From Pelodera strongyloides (lineage: Eukaryota; Nematoda; Chromadorea; Rhabditida; Rhabditidae), in NCBI GenBank assembly GCA_036852015.1, contig JAANDG010000183.1, forward strand, positions 1-64,000: DNA of 64,000 nucleotides, read 5' to 3'. The position numbers were made by a program, and so were the translations under genes. Every line of letters starts with the position of its first letter. The stretch's first letter is position 1. Shown piece by piece: positions 57,902-64,000 of the stretch. The notes under the pieces are model-generated. The model had not been told where the DNA came from. It searched no databases and saw only the letters and a program-made list of their open reading frames with translations.

Positions 57902-59275
57902 TGAATGAGTTGTGCAGATCTGGTTCGTCGTTGTAGTTGCGAAGAATCAATCAGCATATTGCCATATCTATGTGTATGTGTTTTACTAGATCAGCTATGT
58001 GCATCCACAGCGCACAAGCGCGTCACTTTTGGCGGCACAAAACAAAGAAAACTGGGGATTTCGAGTACATCCGTACCAAAAAAATCACAACGACGAGCAA
58101 GAATAGGCCCTGACAAAGTGTGTTGCTGCATGAAACTACAACCATGATTACATGTTACAAAAGCTATGTATGTTATTCTAGTTATTCATGTGTAGCACAC
58201 TAATATTTGCAACTGATATTTACCTCGTCATATGTTTTTCTTTCAACGAACACTGCACGTACTACAGATGATGCGTGGCATTCCATATATTTTAGACGCT
58301 AATATGAAAGAACTATTTCGAAGGTTGGTAAAAAAGCAGAGAGTTCGCCCGTAATTCCTAATGAAAAGAATGAAGATCGGTTATTTCGATAACTGTTAAT
58401 TTTAGATAAGCACCGGAACACAAGACAAATGCGCAAGACAAAAATGTCTCTGCCGTTAAAGCGAAATACCGGCCGGTTTTTGAAACGCATCGCGGTTGGC
58501 GTCCATGCCTCGAGCTGGATCCTAGACCTTGTCATCGGGAACTGATCGTCTACTGCTCAGGACAGGACATCTGTAGATCACATCACAAGCAGAACTTTGA
58601 ACAGAACTTGAACAACCAACATTACTGTAGGAAGTCCGATGTTATAGTTCATATAAACTTTGGGTAACCATTTGGTTTTTATTATGTAATATGTGTATCA
58701 TTGTGCATATTCTTATTTGTGTTGTTTCATTAGCAATAAACTGTTATTAAAACACCAAGCTGAAACCTTAGGAAAGTAATTGCCAGTTTAATTAGCAGGT
58801 TTTCATTTACGCTGCAAATTTAGTAGCCCTGCAAGGGAGTCATGGGCGATCCCTCCTGGCCTTAGCCCGAAGAAGTCGAGAAATTTGTCATCTGGAACTC
58901 GTCGCCTACTGCTCAGTACATTTGCGGAACATGCAAAGACTATTTTTGAACTCCCTTGAATAAAGAATGAACTAAATTGCGCAAATAACAGGCTGCTGTT
59001 CCAAGTTCCTCACGTTTGCCTATTCCAACTACAAAAACTGATGAACTGTTCAAAAGGTTTGCTTTTCGTATGGTTTATGCCGTAATTGATGCGACAAAGG
59101 AATTTGTAATTATATGTTTGGCCCTGTAATTATATATAACTCTGGTTTGTTTTAGACGGTGTCTATATCTTTTTGAGTCACGTATGGGTGTATGGTTTAC
59201 TGTCAGTGGAAGGCTTTTTATATATAATTTCACTGTCAGAACACAATCTTCAAAGCTGAGATCGAGCTCACATTC
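57902..59275. other. No supported gene
   Basis: Contains a solitary family-1 MITE end (TTAAAGCGAAATACCGGCCGG at 58,456-58,492) and repeat scraps. The plus ORF at 57,905-58,147 begins inside the MITE border and has no motif. Confidence 0.45.
58855..58970. repeat. Dispersed repeat, copy B (inverted relative to 48,340)
   Basis: Reads TAGCCCGAAGAAGTCGAG, AATTTGTCATCTGGAACTCG and TTCCCTTGAATAAAG homologues in inverse order to copy A. Confidence 0.75.
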
Positions 59276-59670
59276 TTAAAGGATCGCAGTCACTTCAAAT
59301 TCGTATTTTTACTTCAATTATCCATAAACATAAAAAGGTTCATAGAAAAATACATTTAGTGTGTCAATTTACTGAAAATTTAACCCAGGTAAAGAAATCC
59401 CCTCGGTTGCGTTCTAATTACGTACAGTATGACAACGACAACTGAGACAGTAGAGCAGACACTTTTGTCATCATTGGCAACCGGCCAAGCCCCGTTGCGA
59501 TTTAGAAACCACCCCATTTTGTCAAAAATCAGAACTCAACACAAGGGATGTTTTTCCCTATGATAAATATTCCGTAAAATGGCATCGGAAAGGTATTTTT
59601 CTATGTACCTTTTTATGTTTATTGATAATTGAAGTAAAAAGGCGAAATTGAAGTGACTGCGATCCTTTAA
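59276..59670. mobile_element. MITE (GGATCGCAGTCACTTC family), full copy, TTAA flanks
   Basis: 395 bp, TTAAAGGATCGCAGTCACTT to AAGTGACTGCGATCCTTTAA. The arms run about 80 bp through CATAAACATAAAAAGG and its inverse. A 3'-truncated sister lies at 63,365 and an end at 99-116. Confidence 0.9.
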
Positions 59671-59837
59671 AGCGGAACACGGTTTTTGCACGCATCGTGG
59701 ACAATTTCTTACGTATTTATGCTAATTTGCTCGAAATTAGCTCGATTTTTTATTCAAATTTATGTTCAGTTACGTAACCGGCATAATAACGCTGGTGTAT
59801 TCGATGTTTTCAAAAACCGGCCGGTATTTCGCCTTAA
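59667..59837. mobile_element. MITE family 1 abutting the previous element through one shared TTAA
   Basis: 171 bp, TTAAAGCGGAACACGG to CCGGCCGGTATTTCGCCTTAA. Its left TTAA (59,667-59,670) is also the right TTAA of the preceding MITE. Confidence 0.85.
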
Positions 59838-60753
59838 AGTTTTCTTGGCACGTGAGTTTTAAACAAATTCTGTGCAACCAATACTACACTGCCATGTCAT
59901 ACCGCTTGAAAGTGTTTGAAAGATTTTTGAAAGAGCTACAACCGTGCTCCTAGTACTCGGTTCCACTTGCAAACCCCAAAAATTATGTACCAAAAAGTTA
60001 CAGCGAATTGTTTATAGTTTAGTATCCGATGAGTTATATGTAATCGTATTTTTCCTTTGTTTTTGCTCATAAGAAGGCATTTGATCGAATCCTTTGGGAA
60101 TTACGAATAAAATAAAACCGCCCGAATGTTGAAAGTTAAAAATTTGATGAAATTTCAAGCACGCATTTTGTATTCTAATAGTTTTCCATGGGTCCATGGT
60201 TTTTTTTATTGCTTTAAATACCGTACGTTCATATAATAAGTGTCATTGAAGTGACTTAGAGGGCGGATCTTGAAAAGTACGATGGACAACTGCGTTCATC
60301 TGTATTTATGCAAAGCGGGATCACAGGCAGACAGCGCATTTCATAAGTATATGTCCACCCCACAGTTTGACAATTTGACAAAATGACAATCACAACAAAA
60401 AATAGATCGTAACAAATGAAGTGCATAGCTGAATTCAGGATGAAAAAATAGTGCGGTATGTGAAAAGTCGCACTAATCTAACATTCTGGTGCTCTTGCAT
60501 GTAGATCTTTTTTGGATTTGTTTGATGTCTTTTTTTTCAAACCTTTTGCTAAGCAACACAGCTGATTTTTGTTAGTCATTATTATTATTTATTTTTTTTT
60601 TGTAATTGTTTTTGTAGCAAAATCTGCGCTAATGAATGTTTTACGTAATATATAAAAATCAATAATATTATTTACCCACCAGCAGAGCTCTCGATTGTTT
60701 TGTATCTTACTGTAGTACTGTTTATTTAGATAAATTGAAAATAAAATTTGGAT
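59838..60753. other. Intergenic, no gene seen
   Basis: AT-rich 5' flank of receptor copy 2. No ORF with splice or motif support. Confidence 0.5.
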
Positions 60754-63340
60754 ATGGAGCCCTCGGATCCAATATTCATACTATCTCTAATTATCGATTT
60801 ATTCATGATATTGGACCTGCCAATTCAAATTTTATTATTAAATTTACTTCGAACTCGTGGTGTTGACGAATTGGGACATGTGTTTATAAGATGTCTAACA
60901 TGCATTAGTGAGTAGATGGGTTTCAGTCGGACATTTAAAGGGTCAGGCCCATTTCAAATGACCCCTAGTTTTGATGATTCCATCTGACTCTTTATGGCAA
61001 ATATAGTAGGATACGATATTTTTCTAATTTTCAAGCGCAAAATTCACGCAGTATGCAGCAATTTACCATTGCCTGTCATACCCAACTATTTATCGCAGTT
61101 GTCACGCCCTTTCGCTCTCATTGGGCAATATGCTATATTGGGCGTGGCAATTGCGATATTGGCCAATCAGCGCGAATGGGCGTGCCAACTGCGATAAATA
61201 GTTGGGTATGAGTGCCAACGGTAAAGTGATGAATAGTGTGTGAATTTTGCGCTTGAAAATTAGAAAAATATTGCATCCTACTATATTTGACATGGAGAAC
61301 CAGATGGAATCATCAAAAATAGGGGTCACTTGAAATGGGCCTGACCCTTTAAAGAGGTATGGCATGGGGTTCGTGAAACGTTGCTGGTGTGGTCAACTTG
61401 CGGCCTATTTCGTATCGAGATTTGCATACATGGAGATGGCTTGTGATGTCACAAACCTCCTGCCATGCCGCTACTCTGCCAGCGAGCGCTACTCCGTCGT
61501 TACATAATGTAGAAATGTAATACATTGATCATTGACTGAGTACGTCTAACCGAAAGAGTAATTATATCTGTGTCCTCTTTCTTAATATTTCCTTGTTTGT
61601 AGTCGTTTGCAATATTTGCTTGTATCTTGTCGAAATCTTCATCAAAGAACCCGCGTGTTTGGGTATTTTCCTGCCCTTTTACATGGATTACGCGAATATT
61701 TGTGGAACTATTGCTTTAATGGTAAGGACACTGTTTCGGTGAAATGATTTACCGTCGCTTCATTATACGCTTTGAACGTGTCGCCGCTAATAAAAAGGCA
61801 CCAAGTGTTTCATTCAGATATAGTTGAGTTAAGTCTCTCTCATTAGATAAAGTAATGATGATGTGTGGAAGAAATAGTAGTAAAGAAACTGGAAAATAGG
61901 GCTCTCGGATATAACCCAAAATATGTTGCCGGTATCGCGCTAACAAAGGACAAAGAGTATAACACAGAAGAGAAAAAAAAGAAATACACAAATGTGAATA
62001 TTCATAGAATTTTGAATTTTCAGTCCTCCGTCGCCTGTTCTCTTCATTCTGTATTTTGGAATGCTATATTGGCGGTGTCTCGTTTAATCGCGGTTGTGGC
62101 ACCGATGCAATTTGAGAAGGTTTTATTTTGAATTTGATATTTGAATTTAAAGGGATAGGTTCATCTCAAATCACCCCTCTTTTTATTGTTTTTATTAATA
62201 ATAACACAAGTATCATTCACAAAGAAAATTAAATCAATCACAGAACAATACGACTAGCAGAAGAAGCCTCTTTTATTGGAAACTAGTTGATCGGAAGCCA
62301 AAATCTAAACGAAAAAACTAATACCGTGCACAGATCTGTGTGTATTGTGCTATTATCAATAAAAACAATAAAAAAGAGGTGATTTGAGGTGAACCTATCC
62401 TTTTAAGAATTGTCAACTTAGAATTAGGTTGCAAACTCATTGTCAGACAGGTTCTTCAAAATTTTTTTAAACTGTGGCATTTACTTGTTGAGATAGACTT
62501 GTTTAGATTTTAAATGTCACCGTTATGCGCTGGTTGACGTATATTCTGTTAACGTGGACATTTGTTGTTACCGTTCCAATTGGGACTATAGGATTCCGTT
62601 ACTATGATAAGGTTTGTGCAAGTTCTGTAACTGGATTACGGTTTATTTTAGAGTTATTTTAGCAGTTCCAGAAAGAAAGTTATGACTGACAGGGTATAAT
62701 ATGAATGAAGAAAACCTGAGAGTTCGAGACGAATTTGGAATTGTTTTTCCGGAAGGAGTATTTATAAAAATATGCTATGTTAATAAATTATATAAGCGGA
62801 GTTCCATGGCTGTCAGATGGTGAAACCGCCAGTGCGTAGCGGCGGGCACGCATGACCCACATCAGCTGTGAGCTAAAGGTGGACACTGCCATTTTGCCCA
62901 GCTCTGGCGCACTTATTCTTAGGCGTGCGCACAAATATGTGCCATTGGTAGCTCCACCTTAGACTTATTGTTATGAGCCGCGGGCCCTATTTGTCCGCGA
63001 CAAAGTCCTACCTAGCGACATCGCCTAACTAAATCTTGGTGCGACAGCGCTGTTGAATAGACGTTGCCGCCAAGTTTTAGCCAGTTTCTTTGTTGTACTA
63101 AACAATAAGATGATTTGCAGAGCAACAACTCCATTTCATTCTCCATGAAAGGCCCTACACCACTCACTAAATTCTACAACTATTACGTAGGATATGGAAC
63201 CACGACGTTGATTATTGCCACGTTTTTCTTTTATATACTTGCCTCGATATCGCTTATCTACCATCGAATGCATAGAACTGAAAAACAACTGAACGTCATA
63301 GCCATCAAAATCACACTGTTTGCGTTTACGTCGAACTTAG
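60754..63340 (+). CDS. Nematode 7TM chemoreceptor-like protein, copy 2 (3' end outside the window)
   Basis: Exons 60,754-60,907; 61,603-61,721; 62,024-62,119; 62,507-62,611; 63,121-63,340 have exactly the lengths of exons 1-5 of copy 1 (154, 119, 96, 105, 220 nt) and the same phases. It encodes MEPSDPIFILSLIIDLFMIL, KEPACLGIFLPFYMDYANIC, SSVACSLHSVFWNAILAVSR then LIAVVAPMQFEK, YILLTWTFVVTVPIGTIGFR and SMKGPTPLTKFYNYY. The sixth exon (VSCYGHIYNN in copy 1) is not within 63,341-64,000 and must lie downstream. Introns 1 and 3 carry complete TTAA MITEs, and the last visible intron a truncated one. The donor of exon 3 (AAG|GTTTTA) is weak. A tandem duplicate of the gene at 53,839, about 3.9 kb apart. 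Confidence 0.75.
60935..61352. mobile_element. GGGTCAGGCCC-family MITE in receptor copy 2 intron 1
   Basis: 418 bp, TTAAAGGGTCAGGCCCATTT to AAATGGGCCTGACCCTTTAA. Same family as 17,612-18,050, with an inner palindrome around TTGGGCGTGGCAATTGCG. ORFs on both strands are palindrome shadows. Confidence 0.9.
62147..62406. mobile_element. MITE (GGGATAGGTTCATCTCAAAT) in receptor copy 2 intron 3
   Basis: 260 bp, TTAAAGGGATAGGTTCATCT to AGGTGAACCTATCCTTTTAA. The arms include AAATCACCCCTCTTTTTATT and its inverse. TTAA on both sides. Confidence 0.9.
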
Positions 63341-63364
63341 GTGAGGACTTACACTATGCTGTAT

Positions 63365-63746
63365 TTAAAGGATCGCAGTCACTTCAAATTCGTATTTTTA
63401 CTTCAATTATCCATAAACATAAAAAGGTACATAGAAAAATACCATTCCGGTGTCAATTTACTGAAAAATTAACTTAGGGAAAGAAATCCCCTCGGTTGTG
63501 TTCTGATAAGGTACAGTATGACAACGATAACTGAGACAGTAGAGCAGACACTTTCCCTCTTCCACGGTTTTTCTTTGTTTTGTCATCATTGGCAACCGGC
63601 CAAGTCCCACTGCGATTTAGAAAACACCGCATTTTGTCTAAAATCAAAACTCAACCGAAGGGATTTCTTTCCCTGTGATAAATGCTCCGTAAATCGGTAT
63701 TGGAAAGGTATTTTTCTAGGTATCTTTTTATATCTTATTATATAAA
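63365..63746. mobile_element. MITE, GGATCGCAG family, right end missing
   Basis: Begins TTAAAGGATCGCAGTCACTT and follows the 59,276 copy until about AGGTATCTTTTTATATC, then diverges into TTATTATATAAAG. It lies in the intron after exon 5 of receptor copy 2. Confidence 0.8.
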
Positions 63747-64000
63747 GTTGGGAGCTTTGTTTGTTTGTTTGTGCGTTTGTTTGAGTGTACGTTTGGATGA
63801 TGTGCGTTACGCTCAGGTTGTAGGATTGGTTCAGTAGTTCACGTTCCCGTGCACTGAGCCATCTCACTTCCCGAGCGCCCCTCTCACAAACGTCCAAAAA
63901 AGGCTGCATATGTGGAATATGTGTGGTGTATCGTTCGGGCGCGGTGGCGCGCAGCTCATATTAGGAAACAAAGAACACTCACAACTCAAAGAACTACCAA
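63747..64000. other. Intron of receptor copy 2, GC-richer unknown sequence
   Basis: Starts with repeated GTTT (TTTGTTTGTTTGTGCG), then a GC-rich stretch. No homologue of receptor exon 6 is present. The minus ORF at 63,586-63,909 crosses the MITE and is not accepted. Confidence 0.4.

Noticed and set aside
57905..58147. 80-codon ORF with CVCVLL segment
   Set aside because: Starts at a MITE border, has no partner exon, and no recognisable domain.

Overview
The window looks like nuclear DNA of a nematode. The sequence shows exons bounded by GT(A/G)AG donors and TTTCAG-type acceptors, some acceptors directly before or within 2 nt of an ATG (as for spliced-leader trans-splicing), a short interstitial (TTAGGC)n tract (the nematode telomere unit) at 43,045-43,078, and multi-exon seven-transmembrane genes of nematode chemoreceptor type, one with Sre-family hallmarks. 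No bacterial, phage or CRISPR content is seen. The DNA is AT-rich and crowded with short fold-back elements. Exon models were built by hand from reading frame, splice consensus and phase agreement, with no transcript support.

Layout. 1-16 kb: AT-rich repeats, a 96-base A run, GA/CT tracts, a 128-codon S/T/P-rich exon (9,465-9,848, minus) and a 5'-truncated non-LTR retrotransposon (about 13,428-14,552, minus). 16.2-20.0 kb: an Sre-like chemoreceptor on the minus strand, almost every intron of which carries a transposon, with its C-terminal codons inside a MITE. 20.4-26.0 kb: weak models of small secreted proteins. 26.8-32.3 kb: an orphan 7TM gene (plus). 33.36-41.29 kb: the most striking object, a palindromic array of 27 near-identical 288-bp units, each with a tRNA-like Pol III promoter (A and B box) and a T-run terminator. 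There are 15 copies on the minus strand and then 12 on the plus strand after one inversion point at 37,991. The array is bounded by a 12-bp direct repeat and interrupted once by a TTAA-type MITE. 41.5-43.2 kb: three 3' exons of a membrane protein on the minus strand. 46.9-47.7 kb: a lone ORF1-like retroelement protein. 53.8-56.9 kb and 60.75 kb to the window end: two tandem paralogous 7TM receptors whose first five exons are identical in length (154, 119, 96, 105, 220 nt).

Throughout, non-autonomous fold-back elements from several unrelated sequence families share TTAA target duplications and a TTAAAG(G/C) start, as expected of piggyBac-type mobilisation. No transposase is visible. The orphan 7TM gene (plus) and the membrane protein (minus) converge on the tRNA-like array, and the array's Pol III units point outward, head-on against both genes. 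Whether the array is a functional boundary, a Pol III small-RNA source or simply an amplified SINE-like repeat cannot be decided from sequence alone.
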